DNA from: Trifolium pratense
Taxonomy: Eukaryota; Streptophyta; Magnoliopsida; Fabales; Fabaceae
Assembly (NCBI RefSeq): GCF_020283565.1
Contig: NC_060060.1
Span: 13,888,001-13,952,000 of the forward strand
Length of the DNA stretch: 64,000 nucleotides
Direction: 5' to 3'
Shown: positions 11,988 through 22,953 of the stretch, piece after piece
Position numbering within the stretch: position 1 is the stretch's first letter
Layout: each line of letters begins with the position of its first letter
The notes under the pieces: model-generated
Told to the model about the DNA's origin: nothing
The model's database searches: none
Seen by the model: only the letters and a program-made list of their open reading frames with translations
Position numbers and translations under genes: made by a program

Positions 11988-12355
11988 TTTTACCTCCCTT
12001 CGTCATAACTGGATTTAGTACGTATTTTTCTCTAGATTAGGAACAAATTAGAAAAACAAATTCTTTTGCATCTCTTGCCAAATCAGGAAAAAGCTGATAT
12101 TTGGGATAGGATCTGAAAAGATGAAAGAGCTTTGCTTATATTGAAATGAGAGAAAAAGGAAAAAGCCATGAAATCCATAATGCATTCAATGTTCGAGGGA
12201 GGAAGAGAAAATTCATCGAAAATTTGATAAAGTAGCATTTCTTGTTTAGCTTTTGAGTCTTGTTTTTGTTGGTTAGCTTCTATATTACCATGCAATCATG
12301 ACACCTTCTAATATATACTATAGTATTTTACTACAAAACCGAAAAATGTCGTATT

Positions 12356-12600
12356 ATCCATATATCACACCCTTATTAGGGTGCCTAAAATGTCATATTA
12401 TCCACACATATCACACCCTTATTAGGGTTCCTAAAATGTAATATTATCCACATATCACACCCTTATTAGGGTGTCTAAAATGTCATATACCACACCCTTA
12501 TTAGGTGCCTAAGAGTAAAATGTCATATACCAGCTTAAGAGTAAACTGTCATTATATATCCACATACCACACCCTTTATTAGGGTGCCCAAATATCCTAT
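12356..12600. repeat. Hairpin minisatellite, about five units of ~45 bp
   Basis: Each unit has the form ATCCACATATCACACCC, TTATT, AGGGTGCCTAAAATGTCAT. CACCCT and AGGGTG are inverted around TTATT, so each unit can form a small stem-loop. Later units are rearranged and shortened. The array lies just beyond the 3' end of the broken minus-strand gene at 12685. Confidence 0.85.
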
Positions 12601-12684
12601 TTTCCACAGTAATATAGATTTTGTAATAGCATTAATTGAATAGTCCAATTAACTATTACAGACCACAAACATTAGAACCTGCTA

Positions 12685-13260
12685 TTATATGATTGGTGCC
12701 CATTCAAAACCTATTTTTGTATTTCTTGGACTGCTAAATGGACTTCCAACAACTTTGATTTTGTAACGACTGCCCATGTAGTCTTTGCTTAGTTCTCCAG
12801 AAAATGTGATTCTCTCCCATTGCCTTTCAAATGCCAAGTTATTGCAAAAAGCACCAAGCTTAAAGTCTTTTATATCCTGTATTATGCCAAGACCTATCTT
12901 ATGTTGTTTGGTTGAAAAACCGTGCTGAAAGCTTGCTTCAAATTGTGTTGCTGTAGCTGTCTTCTTGAATGTACCTTTCACTTTGAGTTCATCAAGCCCA
13001 CTATAATTAAGATGCAAAATGTAATTAAAAACTCACTCGAGAATTTAATTAAAATTGTAATATAAACGGTAAATTGTTTTACGTACCAAGCCACGTGTAA
13101 ACCAAAGTTCTTTGCCTTCAAATCAACCGCCCCAGTAGGCACAAACCTCTTGGTTACAAATTCATACCCAAATCCAACTCTCGCCTCAAGTAACTTTTGG
13201 TATTTATACTTTGCCAATGTACCAATGTAATCATCTTTTATCAAACTTGATTATTAAGAG
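12685..13260 (-). pseudogene. 3' exons of a broken gene, probable beta-barrel-type protein
   Basis: On the minus strand a terminal exon (13000-12685) ends with TAA after FEWAPII. It joins through a GT/AG intron (13086-13001) to an exon from about 13260 to 13087. The peptide alternates polar and hydrophobic residues over long runs (LEARVGFGYEFVTKRF, FSGELSKDYMGSRYKIK), as transmembrane beta-barrel proteins of plastid or mitochondrial outer membranes do. I do not recognise the family with certainty. The upstream exon has a one-base frameshift near 13240: VFGIDYLPSSYKR runs into TGA, while DDYIGTLAKYKYQ continues in the next frame. This suggests a pseudogene, or an assembly error. Confidence 0.5.
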
Positions 13261-13261
13261 T

Positions 13262-15894
13262 CTCTTATAACTTGATGGCAAGTAGTCAATTCCAAAAACC
13301 TAAGAAATAATTTGTTAATCAAATTATTAATTTTTTTGTTTTTTGAAACATCAACTATTATTAATCAAAAGCACAAGTAAGACCAAAGGCAGGACGGCAA
13401 ATAAAGCCATTCCTGTTTCCGTTATAAAATATAATCGAGATTCTCATTCTCCAAAGCCCCCAAACTACTGCTATCTAGATTACAATCAAAGACATAATTA
13501 TTTTTTATTCTGATTCTCTTCCTCATCTATTCTTAGATTATCAATATAACTACAAAGCATCTATATAACTACAAACTTGCATTGATGATCAATAACTAGA
13601 AAAGTTAGACAAACTAAGTAACTACAAAGCTTCATGTTGTTACCTTTAAATCAATTTCCTAGTCTAGATTAATAGGAATCATCACTTTTTTTAATGAATT
13701 AAAAACATTGAAGAGGTAATTTTAATATTAATCAAATTCCTTTAAGATTCAATTCAAAGCATCTATATCTATAAATATGATAAAGACAGACTTATTTGTC
13801 TTTCTCTCTCCTCTAGAATACTTGCTTCATACATTCTTCTCTGTGGTTGATTTCACATTTAATACAATTATGAATTTTAATGTTGATTGTTTAATTGAAA
13901 AATTGATTCCAAATATGGGAATACATTTCGGCCCAAATTTTTGCATCGCACATCAATTTTTCTCTTCTCTCACTCTTTTTACTTACTATACTATCATCTC
14001 CCTCTTCTAAATCTGTTGTCGGCAGCCTCCCAATTCCCAAACCCCAAACACCCACGACCACGCGCGATCGTGCTCATTGCCTCTGGTACTCTTGATTGTC
14101 TCTCCTATGTCCATCATAGTCCGTTTCATTCATTTCTTTGTTTCCAAAACAATCTTCAATTGAAGGTAATCTTTTTACCTATCAAATCTATCAAATTCAA
14201 ATAATTTGTATTCAATATCTAATTATTTATTTCTCTGTTGAATGCAGATCCATGTTCTCTTTTTCCGATTAGGAAATGTGCACTAACGATGGGATGTATC
14301 GTGCTTCTTCGAAACCCATTTAATCTGTAACCCATGTTTTGCATCTGGGTCCATGGAACGCAGATTTGTTTGTTTTCTATTTCTCCTTAATTCTTTTTTA
14401 TCTTTTGCAGTTTAATGATTGAAATTTGAAATCTTATTATGTCTTTATTAGAGAATTCAATTCAAGTTGGGAGTTTTCTTTCTTGTGTTCAACCATTGTT
14501 TGTTGTTTCAAATGCCATTTTATTTTATTTTATTTTATTTGATTAGCTTTTTTATTTTATGTTATTTTATTTTAATTTTTAGGAATTTCTTTTGAAGCAT
14601 AATGGTGTGGTTTTATTTACGGACTTACTCTAGAGATTTGCACATCACTTCTACCCTTGGTAATATTAAAATTCTGGTTCTCTCTAATGAATTTTGTTTA
14701 TTGATAAAATAAGATGTTAATTAAGGGTTTTTTTCTCTATTATTAATATCTGCAGTAAATTTGGTTGGGTTTTCAGTTTATATTTTTGGATGGCTCTTGA
14801 CAGTTTCTATTGAGAATACAATAAGATGTTAAATCCTACTCAGGATTTTTTATGTTTACTTATTATTAACTCTTTTCTATTCAAAATTTGTTATTAAGTA
14901 CACACTATGTATTTGCACCTTTTAGCTGATTGTCAAGCACAAAATGCATGCTTTTATACATAATATACACAAGACAGATTTTATACTTAGCTAAACAAGG
15001 GTGTTTTGTTCTATTTTAAAATGGTCATGCTATGATGCTACTAGATTTGTCCAATATCTAAGTTGCAAATGGTACAAATCTATACCCGCGTGTTTTGTTT
15101 CTTGCTTCTTTTTCTTCATGCTATTGAAAAGAATTTTGTTCTTTTTACGGGATCTAATTTACATATATTTTGATTTTTTAGTTTATGTTGCTATCATAGA
15201 AAATCATTTAAAAGGTATGCTTCAATCATACTGTATAATTTTCTCCTATTCTTTTATGTATCGTATGTAAATCATTGATCTCCATCTCCTCCTCTTTTTA
15301 ATTGAGTGCCCTTTTTTTATTTTATAGATATTTATGACTATTAATTGGGTTGTTCTACAATTTCTTTTGTCTTTATGTTTCTTAAACTTTTTCTTTTTAA
15401 CAAGGGATGTGTTTTATACTCATATATTAACAAGGAGACTACAGGACAACGAATCTCAGCATCCTTTGGTACGATTTCCATCAGTTCCTCCACCGCGTAG
15501 AATCACTATTTTGTTGCAATCAAAGAATTAAAATAGGCAATTCACATTGTGTCAAAAAAAAATATAGGCAATTCATATAAAAACAATAAATTCACATAAC
15601 CTGTCAGGAATCAAAATCGGCAATTTAAATTAAATTGGTGTTAAATAGGCATAATCTTTTTTTTTTCTTTTCTGGAAGGCATATCTCATATCTCATATTT
15701 CTTTTGACTACTATAATATATTTCATGATTAAAGCAAATATATATAAGGCAATATGTATAGCTTAAGGAATAAAATATGAAATTTTCTTAATAAAAGTGT
15801 GGATGAAGTCTACAAACATCATCATAATCGTAAATTTTGTTTTAAAATTTAATATGATATGATATGATATTTTTTTTTTAATTTTAAATGACTA
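13262..15894. other. Large AT-rich interval, possible intron of the broken gene
   Basis: If the exon at about 18309-18393 belongs with those at 12685-13260, this is part of a roughly 5-kb intron. No coding exon is recognised. A more GC-rich patch at about 14020-14110 (CCACGACCACGCGCGATCG), followed by a possible donor GAAGGTAATC at 14162, could be an untranslated exon of an unrelated transcript. A patch at about 15440-15500 also stands out in composition. Neither can be assigned. Confidence 0.35.
14517..14546. repeat. (TTTTA)n microsatellite
   Basis: About five consecutive ATTTT units in an already T-rich stretch. Confidence 0.7.
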
Positions 15895-16912
15895 GGGGGT
15901 GTATTGGATTGAGATGAGACAATTTTGGCAAAAAAAGTCTTGATGATTTTATGAGATTTTGTTGAACTTTTGTGAGATTTTAAAAACTTTTTTACAATCA
16001 AGATTTTTAACACATGATTTGAATGAATTTTGAGAGATTTTTTTTCAAAAGACTTTTTACAATCAAGATTTCATAATACTTTATATATTAGGAAACTTTT
16101 GTATATTTGGAAAATTTTAAAAGAATCAATAAATTTTAATAAAAGAAATTATAATTTTTTTGGGAATCCAAATATTAAAAAAAAAACCCTTACTTTTTTT
16201 TTTACGTATATGTTTCTAATCACCAATAAAAAACTCACCACCACCACCATTGATGGGAAACAAAAGCAGATGAATGTGACGAAAAAATTTGTTTGTTGTA
16301 ACAAGTTGTAATGAATCAAAAGTTTGTAAAAAAGATGTAGAATTTGTTAAAATATTTTTTGCAAAAAAAAAAAAAATTTGATAAGTAAAGAAGAAGAAAA
16401 AAAAAACTGGTATAATGACGATGAAAGTAAAAAGTCTTGGAGAGTTTGAAAAATTTTCAAGGCTTTTGGTGAGATTGTTGGAAAAGTGAACAAAGAAAAG
16501 AAGAAGAAAAAACCGGGTATAGTGATGATGAACTACGAAAGTAATAAAGAAGAAGAAATTTGATACAGTGATGATGAAAGAAAAAAAGTCTTGGAGAGTT
16601 CAAAAAAGTCTCAAGGCTTTTGGTGAGATTGTTGAAAAAGTCTATCAAGTGTATTTTCAACTAAAAAGTCTCTCAAAATCCATTTCAAAAAAGAATCCAT
16701 CAAAATCGGCAGACTTTTGAATACCAATAAACATTTTGAATTGAATACCAACAGATTTTGTTGCCCTGAAAAAAAAATCTTGTTTGTCTTAATTGAATAC
16801 CATAAGATAAGATTTATTTAACTTTTGTTAAAGTCTTGATTGAATACCTCAAGATTTTTTTGTCATAAAAAAGTTGTTTAAAATCTCATGAAATCCCAAT
16901 CCAATACACCCC
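15895..16912. mobile_element. 1-kb non-autonomous inverted-repeat element
   Basis: The left end reads GGGGTGTATTGGATTGAGAT. The reverse complement of the right end reads GGGGTGTATTGGATTGGGAT, so about 19 of 20 positions match. TA flanks both ends (CTA before, TAT after), suggesting a TA or 3-bp duplication. Inside are repeated AAAGTCTTG/CAAGACTTT words in both orientations and a duplicated block, roughly 16380-16480 against 16500-16640 (AAGAAGAAGAAA, AGTGATGATGAA, CAAGGCTTTTGGTGAGATTG). There is no transposase. The superfamily, Tc1/Mariner or Harbinger, is not settled. Confidence 0.7.
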
Positions 16913-16989
16913 TATGTGATTTGTTGTGCCTAATCATTAATGCTTAGGTGATGACTCACCTAAGAATTTCTCAATATTTCTCAAGAAGT

Positions 16990-18180
16990 ATATGATTTTT
17001 TTTGATTCAATTACTTCCTCGAATTAAGAGAATAATTGATATGATTAATTGTTTTTTTTGCTATAAATATTGCTCTTGAGTATCACATTTTTATACATCA
17101 TTAGGAATCATTAGGAATTAGGAAATACATTATGAAATTCTTCAAAAAATCTTTTTGGTTTTTTCTTCTTCGTTGAAACAATTTTCTTATGGTCATATAT
17201 TTTTTCACATGTTCAATTCCAAAATCTTATTTATTTTATTTTTGGTATGTTTTTTATAGTATGACAATACATTTTAATCATATATTTCTATCAATATGAT
17301 TTTATGAGTTAGTTAGTCACCTTTTTTACATTTTATTTGCAGATATTATGATTTTATGAGTTAGTTAGTCACCTTTTTTACATTTTCTAGGAACATATAT
17401 TTCATATTTTCAATTCATACATCAATACGGGAGCCTATTTTTATTTGTAATTTCTACGGGAACATATATTTCTTCGCAGGCATTAATATAAATGACTTTT
17501 TTATTTTATAATTTCTACTTTTTTTTGACACATTATAATTTCTACTTAGATCTATATTTTTACTCACATTAATATGAAGACCTACTTATTTATAATTTTT
17601 TTACGGTAATTTTTATTTTATAATTTTTATAGATTCTATATTTTTAGTCATATATTAATACGAAGACCTATTTATTTTATAACTTTCAACGGGAACCTGT
17701 ATATTTCTGCTTAAATATTAATACGGGAATCAGGTTTTTTTGTTATTTATATTGTAGTCTATATTTCTACTCATATATTGTTACACAAACTTTTTTTTTT
17801 TGTAATTCAAATTCACCTCAAAGCCTTTTTACGAAACCTCAAAGTGTCTTCCATATATTTTCGATCAACTTTACGATTCTTTTAGTGGAGAATAATATAA
17901 ACAACAATTATGATATATTTTTAATTTGATAAGAAAAAATACTAACTATAGGAATCTTCCTTAAGAAGATCTATGACACTATACATAAATTTTACGGTTA
18001 GTTTTTTTTTGTCACAGGATGTTATTTTAATTATTAAATTTTATATGATTATAAATATTTATGTAGTTGTCGTTAATTATCTTCTATTAACAATGAAAAT
18101 TTTAATTTTTCAGTTTGAAAAGTATATTATTTATAAGTCAATAAATCTATAAACGTGTTTTTACCCGTGGCACATACTAG
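16990..18180 (+). mobile_element. Degenerate Helitron-like repeat (3' end at 18180)
   Basis: The segment ends TTACCCGTGGCACATACTAG followed by T. This resembles legume Helitron-like 3' ends with a short CCCGTG..CAC stem and terminal CTAG at an A/T insertion site. Upstream it repeats phrases such as ATTTCTACTCATATATTAATACGG many times (17400-17800). Related phrases and a better version of the same terminus occur at 33540-33767. The left boundary is a guess and no Rep-helicase is present. Confidence 0.4.
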
Positions 18181-18308
18181 TAATAAAAACTAAAAAAGAA
18201 CTTCAAAGCACTTTAACAAAGGCAGAATGAAATTATATTCAATAACCCTAATCGTACAATAGCACAAAAATCAGATCAACACCAACATGAAAGAAACGTA
18301 ATACGTAC

Positions 18309-18391
18309 CATTCCAAACCTCTTCCATTTTTGCTGCAAAACCATGTCCAATTTCAAATGCTATGCTCCCAAAAATGCTGCCATTGTTGAAT
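18309..18391 (-). pseudogene. Candidate upstream exon of the broken minus-strand gene
   Basis: On the minus strand an acceptor (CAATGTAG) is followed by an open stretch reading FNNGSIFGSIAFEIGHGFAA. A consensus donor (ATGGTACGTA) follows at about 18308. The peptide looks like the beta-barrel-like exons at 12685-13260 in character. Joining it to the exon at 13300 does not keep that frame, so the link is uncertain and the gene, if it was one, is broken. A further GC-rich block at 18490-18600 could hold its 5' exon and leader, but no in-frame ATG is visible. Confidence 0.3.
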
Positions 18392-18878
18392 TCTACATTG
18401 AAAGAACAATGAAACAATTGTAAATGCATGTTTAATTTCTGTTTTGCAAAACTTAATGTTAACGAAAATGAAAATTAAAATGACTACATTAAAAAATTAA
18501 AGAACGAGAAAAGAAGAACAAGAACAAGACGACAACGACGACGAACCTTAGAGGAATCGCGCTTGACCTTCTGAGTGAGTGACTTGTGAGGGAAGACGGT
18601 TACGGTTCAAATATATATGGGTTTCTTTATTCACCTTTACCTTTTAGATTCATTGAAAGTTGATGTATCTAGTCTATTTTATTGTCTAGATACATCAATT
18701 TTTAATTTATTTATAAAAGTAAATGTTTTTTTATAATTAATTAATACTAGGGATTAAATAACAAGTGATTCTTACCCAAAAAAAAAGAAATGATTAGTTT
18801 AATTAGTACTCGCTACAAACTCAATTTGTAAGCAAAATTAATTTAAACTATGCATGGGACATTAATTAAGCATATTTC

Positions 18879-18912
<34 letters not shown>
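18879..18912. repeat. (AAT)n microsatellite
   Basis: About eleven uninterrupted AAT/TAA units. Confidence 0.85.
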
Positions 18913-18914
<2 letters not shown>

Positions 18915-19453
18915 TATTTTTATAAATGGAGTGGTCAACGTATCTAATAATTACATACACACTTATTTTTAGGAATATCTACTAACAATTTCATAAAATA
19001 AGATACAATGAAAAATACTATATTGTCCTTTTTCTTTTTTGCTGCAAACAATTTAAATAGGGGAAAAATACATCAGAGTCATTTATCTTATTTATTTATA
19101 ATAATTTGGCATATATATATCTTTTATCTTATATATTTGTAACACTTCCGTCATTTTTCTTATTTTTTATTAAAAAAATACTAATGTGACTTGTCAAACA
19201 CTCAACCCAACAAAACCACACAAGAATTGGTTAATGCTCAAAACCCAACCCGATTTTCCCGAAGTTGGTGACAACATAGCAGCAAAAATCTGCATATAAG
19301 CCGCATGTTTACATCATATGGTAGAGTAGGTTCGATGGTATCTTTCAAAAAAGGTTGATTATATATTGAAAAAAGAGAAAAAAAAAGTATAGTATATGAT
19401 ATGAAATAAAAGAGATGAATATATGTTAAAAAAGAAAATAAAAGGAAGTATAT
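18913..19453. other. AT-rich DNA flanking the Tat retrotransposon
   Basis: Low-complexity sequence without a recognisable gene. The last five bases TATAT (19449-19453) are the probable left copy of the Tat target duplication; the right copy is at 31203-31207. Confidence 0.5.
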
Positions 19454-20025
19454 TGTTCTGGACTGGGCCAAGAGCTGGCCCAATCGCTTCTGCCCGACAT
19501 GTGGGGCACAACCCAATAAGGGGAGACTTCCCCGACACGTCAGTCAGTGACGTGCCCTGCTCGACATAACGGATAGGCAGCACGTTAAGCACGTGCTCAT
19601 CTATCCATGCATGTTGATCCATTCTACCGTAGCTTAACAGCTAAGCAGCACGTTTAACACGTGCTCATTTATCCAACCACATCTGTCACGGAGCTTATCC
19701 TTTACCCGCGAATAGCGGAACGGCTCCAACCAAGATAGAGGCAAATAACGGCCTCCCCTACGATACAGGGACTGTCTTGGCAGTTGAGTCTACTGGGCCG
19801 GTTATCCCGGCCCAATAGACCAACCTTTGGCCCAGCGCTGGGGGCACTATATAAGCTCTCCTAGACAGGAGAGCCAAGTATTCAAAACCATTCTACACTT
19901 TCTTTCTCTCTCTTCTCTTTGTATCTCTTGTTCTCTTGCTGACTTAGGCATCGGAGCACCTGCAGGTACAAACCCCCCCTTCGGTGTGGACGAATTGCTC
20001 AACGGACCGGCCATCAACCTCTTCT
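19454..20025 (+). repeat. 5' LTR of the Tat element (3' tip missing)
   Basis: It begins TGTTCTGGACTGGGCC. Alignment with the 3' LTR holds up to CAACCTCTTCT at 20025 and then stops. The 3' LTR continues for 18 more bases to a CA end, whereas here the sequence switches to TCCCCATCTTTACTC. No primer-binding site follows. A TATA box (CTATATAAG) lies at about 19848-19856. Confidence 0.9.
19794..19856 (+). promoter_or_regulatory. LTR core promoter: TGGGCC inverted repeat and TATA box
   Basis: TGGGCC at 19794 and GGCCCA at 19809 form an inverted repeat about 35-50 bp upstream of CTATATAAG. A further GGCCCA is seen near 19829. TGGGCY is the plant site II motif bound by TCP factors, so the LTR may be driven in dividing tissue (inference). 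The same arrangement in the 3' LTR (about 30954-31013) has lost one G and is an even cleaner palindrome. Confidence 0.55.
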
Positions 20026-20097
20026 TCCCCATCTTTACTCTTTCTCAAAGAAACAAAGATCAAAACCGATTCCATTTTTCAACAAACAATTTTCATC

Positions 20098-22953
20098 ATG
20101 GGTAGTTCATCACAGCAACTCAACACCAATACCGGCGATGAGAACGTTCTCAACGCCGGGCAGGTCGTAACTTTGGCTAATTCTGAGATCGCAGCCTTAA
20201 TCGCTGCCTTAAAACAAACAACTGAGTCTATGCAGGCTCAAGGTCGTCGACTGGACGAGCAGAGTGAAAGAATCGCCGCGCTAGAAAGGAGCCGGCGCCG
20301 CAGAAAGACCAACTCTCCCCCGCGGAGACACCAGGCTACTCCTTCCCCTCCCCGTCCGGCGGCTATCAAACATCGACGCCCCGACCTAGAGAGGGTCGAA
20401 GTTACTCCTCGGAAGAGAGAGCGTACTCCCCCCCACCGTGAGGGTAGGCTCTCCCGGGGCAAGAAAGGGAAACAAGAAGCTCCGCGCCGCCATTCACCTC
20501 AAGGGTTGGCGCTGATGGCCAAGCAGGGCGCGTCGGGCAGCTACCATCCCTGCAACTACAAGTCTCGTAGTTCAACGCCCATGCCCGGCGATTATTCTCC
20601 CCAATCTTCCGAGGACTATTTTCCCAACGGGAGTGACGAGGGCGATCCCCGATGCCCCCTTTCCAAATGCGTCTTGAAGGCACATATTCCAAAGGGCTTC
20701 GAGAGACCTCCTACGCTCCCCGCGTACGATGGTTTGACCGACCCCGACGATCACATAGCTAATGTCAACGCTAACCTGGATTTCAGGAATATTAGCGGTG
20801 CCATTAGGTGCAGACTTTTTCCGACCACACTAAGGAAGGGAGCGATGGCATGGTACCAAAGCCTGCCCCCTCAATCTATCCACTCGTGGAGGGACCTTAC
20901 AGACCAGTTCTGTAGACACTTCACTGCTTCCCGCAAGCACCCAAAAACTGTGCATGCCTTGGAGGCCATATACCAAGCCGAGGAAGAAACTCTCCGCAAT
21001 TTCGTCGAGAGGTTCAATAAAGAGGCCGTGCAGGTCGAGACGACCGACGATATGATGAAGTATTTGCTGCAGAGGGGCCTTCGCCCAGGCAGCGATTTTG
21101 CCAAAGCTGTTGGCATTGAAAAGCCACCCACATGGGACGACCTCCTCGAAAAAGCTCAAAAGTACATTCAATACGAGGAGGTCCAGGCAGCCGATGTCGC
21201 CCGCCTTGCCCGACCTGGCAGCATGCACCCTGCCCGCGAATCCACTCATAGGAGCGATGATAGGGGCGGCGATAGAGGCGGCGATAGGGGCGGCGAAAGG
21301 GGGAGAGACCGGAGGAGGAATGACCGACGAGAACCTCGAGGCCCTCCAAACACATTCAACGCTTATACCCCGCTCATCAAATCACGGGCAAAGGTATTTG
21401 CCGAAGTCCACACCTCTAAATTCAATAGAGCAGGGGTTAAGTGGCCGAAGCCAACCCCCTTGAAGCCCGGCCAAGACAAAAACAGGTATTGCAAATACCA
21501 CAAGAGCTACGGTCACAGAACCGATGACTGCATCCAGCTGAAGGATGCTATTGAAATCATGATCAGGAACGGACAGCTAAGAGAGTTCGTTAAGAAAAAC
21601 AATGATCATCGACCAGAGGCCGCGGAAGCTCGCGCGGTCGAGGAGGTAATTCCCCAGCCAGCCGGGCAGAGCAGTACCAAGCAGATCGCTATGAGCGTAT
21701 CCCGGCCCGAAGATTTTGCTATCCCCAGCTGTTTTGGGGACATCTATACTGGTCCCACGCTTAGCACGTGGGACTATTTTACAGACTCATTCGTCATATC
21801 CGGTGGTCGTATGGACAAGCACACCATCGGATCAATAAAAAGAAAGTTCGAGGAGCTCATCGACATATCCTTGAACAAAAACGCAACGCTGGACAAGGCG
21901 AAGGGGCGATCAATGCCTTTAGCCTTCTATCCCGAAGAGCTGCCCGGTGGGACAGCCAACTTTCAAATCCCCCTCTTGGTCCGGGAAGACATGGCCAACA
22001 TGGACGTTCGTCGGGTCCTCATCGATCCGGGGAGCTCCTGCGATATTATGTACGCCAGTCTGTTCAGGACCTTACAGCTGGACGAGACACACCTCACCCC
22101 GTACTTGGGCTCAGATCTCACAGGATTCAACGGCGCAACTACTAAGCCTTGGGGCTATGTCGACCTCATCGTCACTTTTGGCTCCGAGGAAACTGCTAAG
22201 TCGATTAGGGTAAAATTCTTGGTCGTGGACTGCCCCTGCCTCTACCAGTGCATCATCGGCAGGACGGCCATAGCCGACCTGATCGCTGTCCCCTCCACCG
22301 TCCACCTGAAGATGAAGTATTACACTCATAAGGGGCAGGTTGCTACTTTACACGGGGACATTGAAGCTGCGAGGAGGTGCTTCGACGCAGCGTCCAAAGG
22401 CAACAATTTCATTGGCAAAACTCCTGAACCGAAGAAGCCAAAGCCTTCCCCGGAAACGCCACCAAAGTCTTCCCCGAAAGCACCACCAAGTCTGTCCGCA
22501 CCAAATGTGAGCTCAGTTAATCTCGACAGCCGCACCTCCAAGAAAGAGCATAAGGAGGAGAAAAAGCTGTGGAAGGAGGAGAAGGAGTCTGATGAGGCGA
22601 GCAAAGAGCATTTCCGCCCCATTCCTGATGGAGACTTCGAGATAGTCCAGTTCGGCGAGGACCCAGCTAAAGGAGTCAAAATTGGCACAGGGCTCCCCGA
22701 CTTGGCAAGGAGGCAGCTGAAAGCCTGCCTGAGAGAAAATGCTGACCTGTTTGCATGGCACGCTGCTGATATGCCCGGGCTGAATCCAAACATCGCGTGC
22801 CATCAACTTACCGTCGACCCACTTTCTAGTGCCGTAGTGCAACGTAGGCAGTCTCCCGAAAAAGCGGAGGCTACTGAAAAAGCTGTAAAAGACCTCTTAG
22901 AGGCAAATTTTATTTCTGAAGCCAGATACACTACCTGGTTGTCCAACGTTTAA
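20098..22953 (+). CDS. Tat Gag and protease, with the start of RT (951 codons, truncated by frameshift)
   Basis: ATG at 20098 (CATCATGGGTAG) opens a frame of 951 codons; the frame is open further upstream into the LTR, but this Met fits the leader. A basic, Arg/Ser-rich N-terminal region (residues 60-160) precedes the gag core with IPKGFERPPTLPAYDG and GAMAWYQSLPP. An Arg/Gly/Asp-rich patch and a zinc-knuckle-like CKYHKSYGHRTDDC follow. The aspartic protease core is LIDPGSSCDIMY at about residue 640, with Pro in place of the usual Thr, normal for this lineage. The frame stops at 22951-22953 just as the RT region begins, because a short deletion shifts the frame. Gag packages RNA and protease cleaves the polyprotein. 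Confidence 0.85.
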   Translation: MGSSSQQLNTNTGDENVLNAGQVVTLANSEIAALIAALKQTTESMQAQGRRLDEQSERIAALERSRRRRKTNSPPRRHQATPSPPRPAAIKHRRPDLERVEVTPRKRERTPPHREGRLSRGKKGKQEAPRRHSPQGLALMAKQGASGSYHPCNYKSRSSTPMPGDYSPQSSEDYFPNGSDEGDPRCPLSKCVLKAHIPKGFERPPTLPAYDGLTDPDDHIANVNANLDFRNISGAIRCRLFPTTLRKGAMAWYQSLPPQSIHSWRDLTDQFCRHFTASRKHPKTVHALEAIYQAEEETLRNFVERFNKEAVQVETTDDMMKYLLQRGLRPGSDFAKAVGIEKPPTWDDLLEKAQKYIQYEEVQAADVARLARPGSMHPARESTHRSDDRGGDRGGDRGGERGRDRRRNDRREPRGPPNTFNAYTPLIKSRAKVFAEVHTSKFNRAGVKWPKPTPLKPGQDKNRYCKYHKSYGHRTDDCIQLKDAIEIMIRNGQLREFVKKNNDHRPEAAEARAVEEVIPQPAGQSSTKQIAMSVSRPEDFAIPSCFGDIYTGPTLSTWDYFTDSFVISGGRMDKHTIGSIKRKFEELIDISLNKNATLDKAKGRSMPLAFYPEELPGGTANFQIPLLVREDMANMDVRRVLIDPGSSCDIMYASLFRTLQLDETHLTPYLGSDLTGFNGATTKPWGYVDLIVTFGSEETAKSIRVKFLVVDCPCLYQCIIGRTAIADLIAVPSTVHLKMKYYTHKGQVATLHGDIEAARRCFDAASKGNNFIGKTPEPKKPKPSPETPPKSSPKAPPSLSAPNVSSVNLDSRTSKKEHKEEKKLWKEEKESDEASKEHFRPIPDGDFEIVQFGEDPAKGVKIGTGLPDLARRQLKACLRENADLFAWHAADMPGLNPNIACHQLTVDPLSSAVVQRRQSPEKAEATEKAVKDLLEANFISEARYTTWLSNV

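Noticed and set aside
12356..12600. Regular repeats resembling a CRISPR array
   Set aside because: Units are contiguous without unique spacers, and the DNA is clearly plant nuclear.
13777..16311. Several 65-93-codon frames in the AT-rich interval
   Set aside because: Phe/Ile/Leu/Lys-rich chance translations of T-rich DNA with no splice or start support.
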